Below are positions 1 through 7,709 of a DNA stretch of 36,377 nt, piece after piece; within the stretch, counting starts at the first letter, position 1; each line of letters begins with the position of its first letter. A program made the position numbers and the translations under genes. The stretch spans positions 1 through 36,377 of the forward strand of contig CAJXSO010000028.1 in assembly GCA_913061505.1 (NCBI GenBank), written 5' to 3'. The notes under the pieces are model-generated. The model did not search any database, was not told where the DNA came from, and saw nothing but the letters and a program-made list of their open reading frames with translations. This DNA comes from an uncultured Lutimaribacter sp. (lineage in GTDB: Bacteria > Pseudomonadota > Alphaproteobacteria > Rhodobacterales > Rhodobacteraceae).

Positions 1-966
1 GAAGGCGTGCCCACCTACCCCGATGCCGGGCGGTTCTGGGCCGTGTGCGAAAAACACAAGGTAAACCAGTTCTACACCGCCCCCACAGCCATTCGTGCGC
101 TGATGGGGCAAGGCAATGAATTCGTTGAAAAATACGACCTGTCCAGCCTAAAGCTGCTGGGCACTGTGGGCGAGCCGATCAACCCCGAGGCCTGGAACTG
201 GTATAACGATGTGGTGGGCAAAGGCACCTGCCCGATCGTGGATACCTGGTGGCAAACCGAAACCGGCGGGCATTTGATCACCCCGCTGCCGGGCGCTGTG
301 GCCACCAAACCAGGCTCTGCCACCCTGCCCTTCTTTGGCGTGATGCCGGTGATACTCGAGCCGGAATCGGGCAAGGAAATCCACGAAACCGCGGCCGAAG
401 GCGTGTTGTGCCTGAAAGACAGCTGGCCGGGCCAGATGCGCACCGTTTGGGGCGATCACGAGCGGTTCCAGCAGACCTATTTCCAGCAATATAAGGGCTA
501 TTATTTCTCGGGCGATGGCTGCCGCCGCGACGAGGATGGCTATTACTGGATCACAGGCCGCGTCGATGACGTGATCAACGTATCGGGCCACCGTATGGGC
601 ACCGCCGAGGTGGAAAGCGCGCTTGTGGCCCATGCCAAAGTGGCCGAAGCCGCGGTTGTGGGCTACCCCCATGAAATCAAGGGCCAGGGCATCTATGCCT
701 ATGTCACCTTGATGAATGGCGTTGAACCCACCGATGCGCTGCGCAAAGAGCTGGAAACCTGGGTGCGCACCGAAATTGGCCCCATCGCCAAGCCCGATCT
801 CATCCAATGGGCCCCCGGCCTGCCCAAAACCCGCTCGGGCAAGATCATGCGCCGTATCCTGCGCAAGATTGCCGAAAACGATTTTGGCGCGCTGGGCGAT
901 ACATCGACCTTGGCAGATCCTGCCGTGGTGGATGAGCTGATCGAAAACCGCATGAACCGCGGCTAA
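1..966 (+). CDS. acs: Acetyl-coenzyme A synthetase, C-terminal half (5' end outside window)
   Basis: Cytoplasmic AMP-forming ligase: acetate + ATP + CoA gives acetyl-CoA + AMP + PPi. The reading frame is open from base 1, so the start and roughly the first half of the usual ~650-residue protein lie to the left; 321 residues are visible. Seen in order: the AMP-binding stretch [11 protein letters not shown], the hinge region [20 protein letters not shown], and near the C terminus [11 protein letters not shown], whose SGK lysine is the residue known to be reversibly acetylated in this family. These motifs favour acetyl- over propionyl- or medium-chain synthetases, but substrate choice is set partly by residues in the missing half. 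An adenylate kinase gene starts 5 bases after the stop and a symporter follows, which fits acetate scavenging. Identity is very secure. Confidence 0.97.
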   Translation, partial: EGVPTYPDAGRFWAVCEKHKVNQFYTAPTAIRALMGQGNEFVEKYDLSSLKLLGTVGEPINPEAWNWYNDVVGKGTCPIVDTWWQTETGGHLITPLPGAVATKPGSATLPFFGVMPVILEPESGKEIHETAAEGVLCLKDSWPGQMRTVWGDHERFQQTYFQQYKGYYFSGDGCRRDEDGYYWITGRVDDVINVSGHRMGTAEVESALVAHAKVAEAAVVGYPHEIKGQGIYAYVTLMNGVEPTDALRKELETWVRTEIGPIAKPDLIQWAPGLPKTRSGKIMRRILRKIAENDFGALGDTSTLADPAVVDELIENRMNRG

Positions 967-970
967 GATC

Positions 971-1657
971 ATGTGCGCCGATATTGCAGCACAGGCTGCA
1001 CCCGTTCTGATCCTTCTCGGCCCTCCGGGCGCCGGGAAGGGCACACAAGCGCGACTGCTGCAAGAGGCCTATGGCTATGTGCAGCTGTCTACCGGGGATT
1101 TGCTGCGCGAGGCCGTGGCCGCAGGCACGCCCGCGGGCCAGGCCGCCAAGGCGGTGATGGAGGCGGGCGATCTGGTCAGCGACGAGATCGTGATTGCCAT
1201 TCTCAGCGACAGGCTAGACCAGCCCGACACCGGCCAGGGTGTGATCCTCGATGGGTTTCCCCGCACCACCGTTCAGGCGCAAGCGCTGGATCAGCTGCTG
1301 CAAACCCGTGGCCAGCGCATCAACGCCGCCATCAGCCTAGTGGTGGACGACGCCGAGATGGTCACACGCATTTCCGGCCGTTTTACCTGCGGCGGATGCG
1401 GCGAGGGCTACCACGACCAGTTCAAAGCACCGGCCACCACAGGCCAGTGCGACAAATGCGGCGGCACGGAATTCAAACGCCGGGCCGACGATAATGCCGA
1501 AACCGTAGGTAGCCGCCTTGCGGCCTATCATGCGCAGACGGCTCCGTTGATCAGCTATTACGAGGGCAAGGGTGTGTTGTCTGCGGTAGATGCGATGGGC
1601 GACATCGCCGCTATTCAGACAGCACTGGCCAGCGTGATCGTGCGCGCAACGGCATAA
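971..1657 (+). CDS. adk: Adenylate kinase with zinc-finger-type LID
   Basis: Catalyses AMP + ATP to 2 ADP in the cytoplasm. The P-loop GPPGAGKGT is at residues 17-25 and DGFPRT follows about 70 residues later. The LID carries Cys140-x2-Cys143 and Cys160-x2-Cys163, a four-cysteine zinc site as in the metal-binding long-form kinases. Length is 228 residues, typical of the long form plus a short N-terminal extension. The ATG is 4 bases after the acs stop, so the two are almost certainly cotranscribed and perhaps translationally coupled. Acs releases AMP, which only adenylate kinase can return to the ADP/ATP pool, so the pairing makes biochemical sense. Many relatives keep another adk in the ribosomal protein operon; whether this genome has one cannot be seen here. 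Confidence 0.95.
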   Translation: MCADIAAQAAPVLILLGPPGAGKGTQARLLQEAYGYVQLSTGDLLREAVAAGTPAGQAAKAVMEAGDLVSDEIVIAILSDRLDQPDTGQGVILDGFPRTTVQAQALDQLLQTRGQRINAAISLVVDDAEMVTRISGRFTCGGCGEGYHDQFKAPATTGQCDKCGGTEFKRRADDNAETVGSRLAAYHAQTAPLISYYEGKGVLSAVDAMGDIAAIQTALASVIVRATA

Positions 1658-1661
1658 GGGG

Positions 1662-1689
1662 AAGCCGCAACCAATCATTGGTGCGGTTT
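1662..1689 (+). other. Imperfect hairpin between adk and the symporter genes
   Basis: An eight-base arm (1662-1669) can pair with 1682-1689, with one G-U pair, and an inner CCA/TGG pairing extends it past a one-base bulge. No run of T follows, so it is not a standard terminator. It could be an RNA processing or stability element separating acs-adk from the symporter pair. Function is inferred only from the fold. Confidence 0.35.
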
Positions 1690-1717
1690 GGAGACACTTG
1701 GAAGGGAGTGTAATAAC

Positions 1718-1975
1718 ATGGCAGACAAATCGTCTTCCAACGCCTACTGGGCGGCCAATGTGCGGGTCATTCTCATATCGCTGGTGATATGGTTTGTCTT
1801 CTCATATGGCACCGGAATTTTACTGCGTCCTGCCCTGTCGGGTATCGCCATTGGCGGCACTGACCTGGGCTTTTGGTTTGCACAGCAAGGATCGATCCTG
1901 GTCTTTATCGTGCTGATCTTCTTCTATGCTTGGCGGATGAACAAAATCGACGCCGAACATGGCGTTGACGAGTAA
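1718..1975 (+). CDS. DUF4212 small membrane subunit of sodium:solute symporter
   Basis: An 85-residue inner membrane protein with two hydrophobic helices (about residues 12-35 and 49-70) joined by a Gly-rich turn, and a charged tail ending HGVDE. This matches the DUF4212 family, which is found directly upstream of a particular sodium/solute symporter subfamily and is presumed to be its small partner subunit. The ATG at 1718 is chosen because AAGGGAG lies 9 bases upstream; an in-frame start at 1688 would place that ribosome site inside the gene. The symporter gene follows 17 bases after the stop. The role as a partner is known only by association in the family, and the substrate is inferred from acs nearby. 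Confidence 0.88.
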   Translation: MADKSSSNAYWAANVRVILISLVIWFVFSYGTGILLRPALSGIAIGGTDLGFWFAQQGSILVFIVLIFFYAWRMNKIDAEHGVDE

Positions 1976-1992
1976 GGACAAGGGACACCAAC

Positions 1993-3780
1993 ATGGATCA
2001 GTATACTCTGAACCTACTGTTTGTGGGCGCATCTTTTGCGCTTTACATCGGTATCGCGATCTGGGCCCGCGCCGGCTCGACCGCTGAATTCTATGCCGCG
2101 GGCCAGGGTGTGAACCCGGTTCTGAACGGCATGGCAACCGCAGCCGACTGGATGTCGGCGGCATCGTTCATCTCGATGGCGGGCCTGATTGCCTTTGTGG
2201 GCTATGGCAACTCGACCTTCCTGATGGGCTGGACCGGCGGCTATGTGCTGTTGGCGCTGCTCTTGGCGCCCTATCTGCGCAAGTTTGGCAAATTCACCGT
2301 GCCGCAGTTCATTGGCGATCGTTTCTACAGCCAATCGGCACGACTGATTGCCGTGATCTCGCTGATCGTCATTTCGGTGACTTATGTGATCGGCCAGATG
2401 TCGGGCGCAGGTGTGGCATTCTCGCGCTTTCTGGAGGTGCAGAACTCGACCGGCCTTTATATCGCCTCGGCCGTGGTATTCTGCTACGCCGTTCTGGGCG
2501 GGATGAAGGGCATCACCTATACGCAGGTGGCGCAATATTGCGTTCTGATCATTGCCTATACCATTCCGGCCATATTCATCTCGCTGCAGCTGACAGGCAA
2601 CCCCATTCCTGGGCTGGGCCTGTTCTCGACCCACCAAGAATCGGGCCTGCCGCTGCTGGTGAAACTGGACGGTCTGCTGACCGAGCTGGGCTTTAACGAC
2701 TACACCACGCTGCACAGCTCGACCTTCAACATGTTCCTGTTCACCCTGTCGCTGATGATCGGCACCGCCGGTCTGCCGCATGTGATCATCCGCTTCTTCA
2801 CCGTTCCCAAGGTGGCAGATGCGCGCTGGTCGGCAGGTTGGGCGCTGGTGTTCATTGCGCTGCTGTATCTGACGGCCCCGGCCGTGGGTGCCATGGCACG
2901 CCTGAACATCATGACCACGATGTGGCCAAACGCCACCGCAGGCCAGGCCCTGGACGGCGAAGCGCTGGCCATGGCGGACCGCCCGCAGTGGATGGCAAAC
3001 TGGGAAAAAACCGGTCTGCTGAAATTCGAAGACAAAAACGGCGATGGCAAGTTGCAGTATTACAACGACGCCAACCCGAAAATGCAGGAAATCGCAGCTG
3101 AAAAAGGCTGGCAAGGCAACGAGCTGGTCACCTTTAACCGCGATATTCTGGTTCTGGCGAACCCCGAGATTGCACAGCTTCCGGGCTGGGTGATCGCGCT
3201 GATCGCAGCCGGCGGCCTGGCTGCTGCGCTGTCAACTGCGGCAGGTCTGCTGCTGGCCATTTCTTCGGCCGTATCGCATGACCTGATCAAAGAGTTCCTG
3301 AACCCGGGTATTTCGGAAAAAGGCGAATTGCTGGCGGCGCGTATCTCGATGGCAGGTGCCATCGCGGTGGCCACCTATCTGGGCCTGAACCCCCCGGGGT
3401 TTGCGGCGCAAACCGTGGCACTGGCCTTTGGTTTGGCGGCAGCCACGATCTTCCCGGCGCTGATGATGGGCATCTTCTCGAAGCGCATCAACTCGCTTGG
3501 GGCGACCTTGGGCATGTTGACCGGCCTGGTTGTGACCTGCCTGTATCTGTTCACCTACCTGGGTTGGTTCTTTATCAAAGGCACCAACATGCTGGATAAC
3601 GTGCCGGCAAACTACCTGTTTGGCATTCCGCCCACCGCCTTTGGGCCGATTGGCGCGCTGCTGAACTTTGTGGTGGCCTATGTTGTGTCCAGCATGACCA
3701 AAGAACCCCCGCAGGAAGTGCAGGATCTGGTTGAATCCATCCGCGTTCCCCGCGGCGCAGGGGCTGCAACGGGCCACTAA
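1993..3780 (+). CDS. Sodium:solute symporter, VC_2705-type subfamily, probable acetate/carboxylate uptake
   Basis: A 595-residue polytopic inner membrane protein of the SSS family (LeuT fold). Seen: an N-terminal helix, an AADWMSAASF motif, many hydrophobic helices, and the conserved core GGLAAALSTAAGLLLAISS after the long insert. Residues about 304-396 form a hydrophilic insert of some 93 residues between helices, which carries an EF-hand-like loop, DKNGDGKLQYYN, at 347-358. The partner DUF4212 gene directly upstream and the acs-adk pair suggest uptake of acetate or a similar short carboxylate, as with ActP, but ActP belongs to another subfamily and lacks a DUF4212 partner. AAGGACAAGGG lies just before the ATG. 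Two hairpins, one of them a terminator, follow the stop. Confidence 0.92.
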   Translation: MDQYTLNLLFVGASFALYIGIAIWARAGSTAEFYAAGQGVNPVLNGMATAADWMSAASFISMAGLIAFVGYGNSTFLMGWTGGYVLLALLLAPYLRKFGKFTVPQFIGDRFYSQSARLIAVISLIVISVTYVIGQMSGAGVAFSRFLEVQNSTGLYIASAVVFCYAVLGGMKGITYTQVAQYCVLIIAYTIPAIFISLQLTGNPIPGLGLFSTHQESGLPLLVKLDGLLTELGFNDYTTLHSSTFNMFLFTLSLMIGTAGLPHVIIRFFTVPKVADARWSAGWALVFIALLYLTAPAVGAMARLNIMTTMWPNATAGQALDGEALAMADRPQWMANWEKTGLLKFEDKNGDGKLQYYNDANPKMQEIAAEKGWQGNELVTFNRDILVLANPEIAQLPGWVIALIAAGGLAAALSTAAGLLLAISSAVSHDLIKEFLNPGISEKGELLAARISMAGAIAVATYLGLNPPGFAAQTVALAFGLAAATIFPALMMGIFSKRINSLGATLGMLTGLVVTCLYLFTYLGWFFIKGTNMLDNVPANYLFGIPPTAFGPIGALLNFVVAYVVSSMTKEPPQEVQDLVESIRVPRGAGAATGH

Positions 3781-3788
3781 CGGCCTAA

Positions 3789-3814
3789 GGCGCGGTGCCC
3801 TGCGGCACTGCGCC
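3789..3814 (+). other. Hairpin directly after the symporter stop codon
   Basis: Eleven-base arms (3789-3799 and 3804-3814) pair around a CTGC loop with one G-U pair. There is no T run, so it is more likely to protect the 3' end of the symporter mRNA or to assist the terminator that follows 14 bases later. Confidence 0.5.
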
Positions 3815-3827
3815 AGTTGAAATCCTG

Positions 3828-3863
3828 TCCCGCCCGGGCAAGCCTTGGGCGGGATATTTTTTT
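3828..3863 (+). terminator. Rho-independent terminator after the symporter gene
   Basis: The perfect arms TCCCGCCC (3828-3835) and GGGCGGGA (3847-3854) are followed by TATTTTTTT. The T run ends only 9 bases before the first ATG of the DUF294 gene. Readthrough or a controlled switch would be needed for cotranscription with the downstream genes. Confidence 0.85.
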
Positions 3864-3872
3864 AGGGCTTGG

Positions 3873-5717
3873 ATGATGCCACTTTCAGATGATCAGTTGC
3901 TGCTGTTTTTACGCTCGGTGCATCCCTATGATACGCTGAGCGCGGATAATCTGGCGCAATTGGCAGGCCAGATCCAGCAACAGCGCCTGCCTGCAGGCCA
4001 CGAGATATACAAGATCGCCACGCCCTTGCAGGGGCTTTACCTGATCCATGATGGCGCCGTGGAAATCACCGATGCCCATGGCGCAACCGTCAGCCGATTG
4101 GGGCTGCGCAACAGCTTTGGCGAACGGGGCCTATTGCGCGATGGGCGGGCTGCAACCACCGCGCGCACCACCGCCCCCAGTTTGCTGCTGATGTTGCCCG
4201 CCGCAGAATTTCGCGCGCTAATCCAGGCGCAACCCCAGATCAAACGCTTCTTTTCGCGTGGCCAAAAGGCCCGCAGCCGCCAGGAAAGCAGCGCTGTCAC
4301 AAACACGCTGGCCACGGTGCGCGTGGATCAATTGATGGCGCGCAACCCGCAAACCTGTGCGCCGGGCGATACGGTGCAAAGCGCCGCACAGCGCATGCAT
4401 GGGGCGCGTATTTCTTCGCTTTGTGTCAAAGAAAACGAGCAGTTATGCGGCATTGTCACGCTGCGCGATCTGTCGGGCAAGGTTGTGGCAAACGCCCTGC
4501 CCGGCCACACCCCCGTGGCCGATGTGATGACAGCAAACCCCCTGCACCTGCCCCCACAGGCCATCGGCTCGGACGTGCTGCACGCGATGATGGAGCACCG
4601 CATCGGCCATATTCCGATTGTCCAAGATGGCCAGTTGGTGGGCATCGTGACCCAAACAGACCTCACCCGCCACCAAGCGCTGTCATCCGCCGAGCTGGTG
4701 GGCGATATCGCCAAGGCCGCCACGGCACAGGCCATGGCCAAGGTAACCGCCCGCATTCCCGCGCTTTTGGCGCAATTGGTGGCCAGTGGCAGCCCCCATC
4801 AGGTGGTGACGCGGCTGATCACCGATATTGCCGATACCGCCACAAGGCGCCTGCTGGCCCTGGCCGAGGCCCAGCTGGGCGCGCCGCCTGTGCCCTACCT
4901 TTGGCTGGCCTGCGGATCGCAAGGGCGCCAAGAGCAAACCGGCGTCAGCGACCAAGACAATTGCCTGTTGCTGGATGATGCCGCCACCCCAGCCATGATG
5001 CCCTATTTCGCGGATCTGGCGCAGTTTGTGTGCGATGGGCTGGACGCGGCGGGCTATTTTTATTGCCCGGGCCAAATGATGGCCACCAACCCCAAATGGT
5101 GCCAGCCCTTGCGGGTGTGGCGGGGGTATTTTTCATCATGGATCGCCAAGCCCGACCCGATGGCGCAGATGCTGGCCTCGGTCATGTTTGATCTGCGCCC
5201 CATCGGTGGGCATATGCCGCTGTTTGAGCAGCTGCAGGGGGAAACATTGCTTGAGGCAGGCAAAAATTCGATCTTTGTGGCCCATATGATTGCCAATTCG
5301 CTGAAACATACGCCGCCCCTGGGCCTCTTTCGCGGCTTTGCCACCCTGCGCAGTGGCGAGCATAAAGACCACCTAGACCTAAAGCATAATGGCGTGGTGC
5401 CGGTGGTGGATTTGGGCCGCATTTACGCGCTGCAAGGCGGCTTGCCCGCGGTCAATACCCGCGCCCGGCTGCAGGGCGCGCAGGCGGCGGGGCTGCTCAG
5501 CCAATCGGGGGGGCGCGATTTGTTGGATGCCTATGACCTGATCGCCGAAACCCGCCTGGCGCATCAAGCCCAGCAGGTGCGCTCCGGGCAAAAGCCCGAT
5601 AATTTTCTGCCCCCTGCAACCCTATCTGAATTCGAACGCAGCCATTTGCGCGATGCGTTTGTCATTGTAAAAACCATGCAATCCGCCTTGGGCCATGGCC
5701 GTGGCGGGCTGTTATAA
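3873..5717 (+). CDS. cNMP-binding / CBS pair / DUF294 nucleotidyltransferase
   Basis: Cytoplasmic, 614 residues, no membrane segment. Domains in order: a cyclic-nucleotide-binding fold (about 10-135) with a phosphate-cassette-like FGERGLLRDGRAATTA; two CBS repeats (about 150-270), which usually bind adenine nucleotides; a GlnD-like nucleotidyltransferase domain (about 300-440) with C347-GSQGRQEQ and the metal-binding pair Asp360 and Asp362; and a DUF294 C-terminal helical domain. All visible catalytic residues are kept, so it is probably active. The target is unknown. The family is often found beside DUF4212/SSS symporters, so control of uptake by nucleotidylation or by energy state is an inference. 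ATG 3873 or 3876 is preferred; an open frame from 3795 would run through the terminator. No good ribosome site is seen. Confidence 0.88.
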   Translation: MMPLSDDQLLLFLRSVHPYDTLSADNLAQLAGQIQQQRLPAGHEIYKIATPLQGLYLIHDGAVEITDAHGATVSRLGLRNSFGERGLLRDGRAATTARTTAPSLLLMLPAAEFRALIQAQPQIKRFFSRGQKARSRQESSAVTNTLATVRVDQLMARNPQTCAPGDTVQSAAQRMHGARISSLCVKENEQLCGIVTLRDLSGKVVANALPGHTPVADVMTANPLHLPPQAIGSDVLHAMMEHRIGHIPIVQDGQLVGIVTQTDLTRHQALSSAELVGDIAKAATAQAMAKVTARIPALLAQLVASGSPHQVVTRLITDIADTATRRLLALAEAQLGAPPVPYLWLACGSQGRQEQTGVSDQDNCLLLDDAATPAMMPYFADLAQFVCDGLDAAGYFYCPGQMMATNPKWCQPLRVWRGYFSSWIAKPDPMAQMLASVMFDLRPIGGHMPLFEQLQGETLLEAGKNSIFVAHMIANSLKHTPPLGLFRGFATLRSGEHKDHLDLKHNGVVPVVDLGRIYALQGGLPAVNTRARLQGAQAAGLLSQSGGRDLLDAYDLIAETRLAHQAQQVRSGQKPDNFLPPATLSEFERSHLRDAFVIVKTMQSALGHGRGGLL

Positions 5718-5748
5718 GCGGCGCGAACGCATAAAAGGAACCTCACCC

Positions 5749-6270
5749 ATGCTATTGGAACTGATTGCCACCGTGATTGCAGGCATTGCCGGGGCGGGCG
5801 TTATGGCGCTGATTATTCGCGCAACCGGGCGGCGCCTGCCCAAATGGCTGGTGCCCGCGGGTGCCGGTGCCGCCATGCTGGCCACGGCCATATCAAACGA
5901 AATGGCGTGGTTTGGCAATGTCACGGGCAATCTGCCAGAAACGATGGTTGTTGCGCAAAGCTTTGAGAATAAATCGTTTTACCGCCCATGGAGCTATGTA
6001 GTGCCCTATGTCGATCGCTTTGTCGCGCTCGATCAGGCCTCGGTGCGCACCCACCCCCAGCAACCCGATATGCGCATGGCGGATCTGTATTTCTTCGCCC
6101 GCTGGATGCCCGCCGACACGCTAAGCCTGTTGGCCGATTGCGCAGGCCAACGCCACGCCCCCCTGACCGGGGCGGTCACATTCAATGCCGATGGCAGTAT
6201 CAGCGGCGCAAGCTGGTCTAAGGCCACCGCCGATGATGCCTTTTTGGCGCTGCTTTGCACCAAGGCCTGA
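5749..6270 (+). CDS. Unknown two-helix membrane protein
   Basis: I do not recognise this 173-residue protein. It has two hydrophobic helices near the N terminus (about 3-23 and 31-50) joined by a basic turn RATGRRLPK, which by the positive-inside rule faces the cytoplasm. The remaining ~120 residues would then be periplasmic; they hold two cysteines (in DCAGQR and LLCTKA) that could form a disulfide. The ATG at 5749 is chosen for AAAGGAA 8 bases upstream; an earlier start at 5695 would overlap the DUF294 gene. It sits 31 bases after the DUF294 gene and 2 bases before the exonuclease gene, so the three form one transcript and probably one system. Confidence 0.8.
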   Translation: MLLELIATVIAGIAGAGVMALIIRATGRRLPKWLVPAGAGAAMLATAISNEMAWFGNVTGNLPETMVVAQSFENKSFYRPWSYVVPYVDRFVALDQASVRTHPQQPDMRMADLYFFARWMPADTLSLLADCAGQRHAPLTGAVTFNADGSISGASWSKATADDAFLALLCTKA

Positions 6271-6272
6271 GC

Positions 6273-7685
6273 ATGCATCGCCTTAGCCTGCGCCTGCGTA
6301 TCTTTCTTTTCTTCGCCCTCTTGGCCCTTGGCGGCGCGGGGCTGGCGCTGCTGGCGGCCTATATGGGCTATCGCCGTGCAGGCCATGCAGGGCCAGAGGC
6401 AGGCTTTTTGCTAAGCGCGATTGTGGCGGGCTTTGGCCTGCCGGCCTTGGCTGCGGGCATTTGGCTGCTCTTTGATGAAAACGTCGCCAAACCGATCGAG
6501 CGTTTGGCGGCCAGCCTGCGGGTCAGCGCGGCCGGGCCACATGGCACGGGCATTGATGGCCATAGCGCCCGCTATCTGGGCGATTTGGCGCCCGCGGCAC
6601 AGGCTGTCAGCCAACAGCTGAGCCAAACAATGCTGGAAAGCGCCGCCCAAATCGCCGCAAAAACCACCGCATTGCAGGCCGAAAAAGATAGGTTGGTCAG
6701 CCTGCTGACCGAGGTTCCCGTGGCCATGATCGTGGCCAATGCCAACCATCAAATCGTGCTCTACGATGGCCAGGCCGCCGAGGCGCTGGCGCAGGTGGCG
6801 CCGCCACGGCTGAATGCCTCGCTGTTTGATTATTTCCAGCCGCAGGCCCTGCAGCAGGCCTATGACGCAATGGCCAAAACCGGCAAAGAGGTGGCATTGC
6901 AGGCGCAGGGCGTGCATGGGCAATTCAGCTTTGATGCGCGCATGAAACCGCTGGATGCGGCGCAGGGCTATATGCTGGTGATCGATGACGCCCATGCCCA
7001 ATTCAGCCCCGATGCGATGCGCCCCATCACCTATGATTTTGCCTTGATCGCCCCCGCTGCTGCCACACCCCTTGATCACCGCCCGCTTGGGCAATTGGCC
7101 TTTATGGTGTTTGACACAGAAACCACCGGGCTGTTGCCGCATAAGGATGACATCGTGCAACTGGGCGCCGTGCGGGTGCTGAACGGGCGTATCATCGAAA
7201 ACGAAACCCTCGATCAGCTGGTCAACCCCGGCCGCCCCATTCCCCCCGCCTCTAGCCGTGTGCATGGGATCACCGATGCGATGGTGGCAGGCGCCCCCAG
7301 CCCCCAAGACAGCATCGCCCTGTTGCATCATTTCGCGCGCGATGCGGTAATTGTGGCCCATAACGCCCCGTTTGATATGGCTTTTTTGCGCCGCTACGGG
7401 GCGCAGGCGGGGCTAGAGTGGCCGCATCCTGTGTTGGATACGGTCTTGCTGTCGGCGGTGCTGTTTGGGGCCTCGCAAACCCATACGCTGGATGCGCTTT
7501 GCGCGCGGCTTGGGCTGGTGATACCGCCGCATCTGCGCCACACCGCTTTGGGCGATGCCTATGCCACGGCCCAGGCGCTGGTGGCGATGCTGCCTATGCT
7601 GCAGGCACGCGGGCTGGATAGTTTGGGCGCGGTCATTGCGCAAACCCGCAAACACGGGCGGCTGTTGCAGGATTTGAACGGCTAA
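6273..7685 (+). CDS. Membrane-anchored PAS/DnaQ-type 3'-5' exonuclease
   Basis: 470 residues. Two N-terminal membrane helices (about 9-31 and 43-62) are followed by a HAMP-like linker with NVAKPIERLAASL, a coiled segment, a PAS-like domain (about 140-255, LLTEVPVAMIVANANHQI) and a C-terminal DEDDh exonuclease. Exo motifs: FDTET at 280-284, AHNAPFDMAFL, and HTALGDAYAT carrying the late His and Asp, so the active site looks whole. Topology puts PAS and exonuclease in the cytoplasm. The exonuclease resembles the epsilon subunit of DNA polymerase III, but the membrane anchor and sensor domain argue against a replication role. It may hydrolyse a nucleotide signal or a nucleotidyl group. ATG 6273 directly follows the upstream stop; the in-frame start at 6255 would overlap that gene. 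Confidence 0.88.
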   Translation: MHRLSLRLRIFLFFALLALGGAGLALLAAYMGYRRAGHAGPEAGFLLSAIVAGFGLPALAAGIWLLFDENVAKPIERLAASLRVSAAGPHGTGIDGHSARYLGDLAPAAQAVSQQLSQTMLESAAQIAAKTTALQAEKDRLVSLLTEVPVAMIVANANHQIVLYDGQAAEALAQVAPPRLNASLFDYFQPQALQQAYDAMAKTGKEVALQAQGVHGQFSFDARMKPLDAAQGYMLVIDDAHAQFSPDAMRPITYDFALIAPAAATPLDHRPLGQLAFMVFDTETTGLLPHKDDIVQLGAVRVLNGRIIENETLDQLVNPGRPIPPASSRVHGITDAMVAGAPSPQDSIALLHHFARDAVIVAHNAPFDMAFLRRYGAQAGLEWPHPVLDTVLLSAVLFGASQTHTLDALCARLGLVIPPHLRHTALGDAYATAQALVAMLPMLQARGLDSLGAVIAQTRKHGRLLQDLNG

Positions 7686-7709
7686 GCCCCAGCACCTGGG
7701 CCCCAGCCC

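Noticed and set aside
1688-1716. TTGGAG-17-TAATAA promoter before the DUF4212 gene
   Set aside because: It spans the ribosome site and transcription would start within the coding region, leaving no leader.
2014-3114. A 366-codon minus-strand open frame opposite the symporter gene
   Set aside because: The symporter is a complete family member with a good ribosome site; the opposite frame shows only shadow composition.
3795-3872. N-terminal extension of the DUF294 protein
   Set aside because: It would be translated through two hairpins including an intrinsic terminator, and the cyclic-nucleotide-binding fold begins just after the later ATG.
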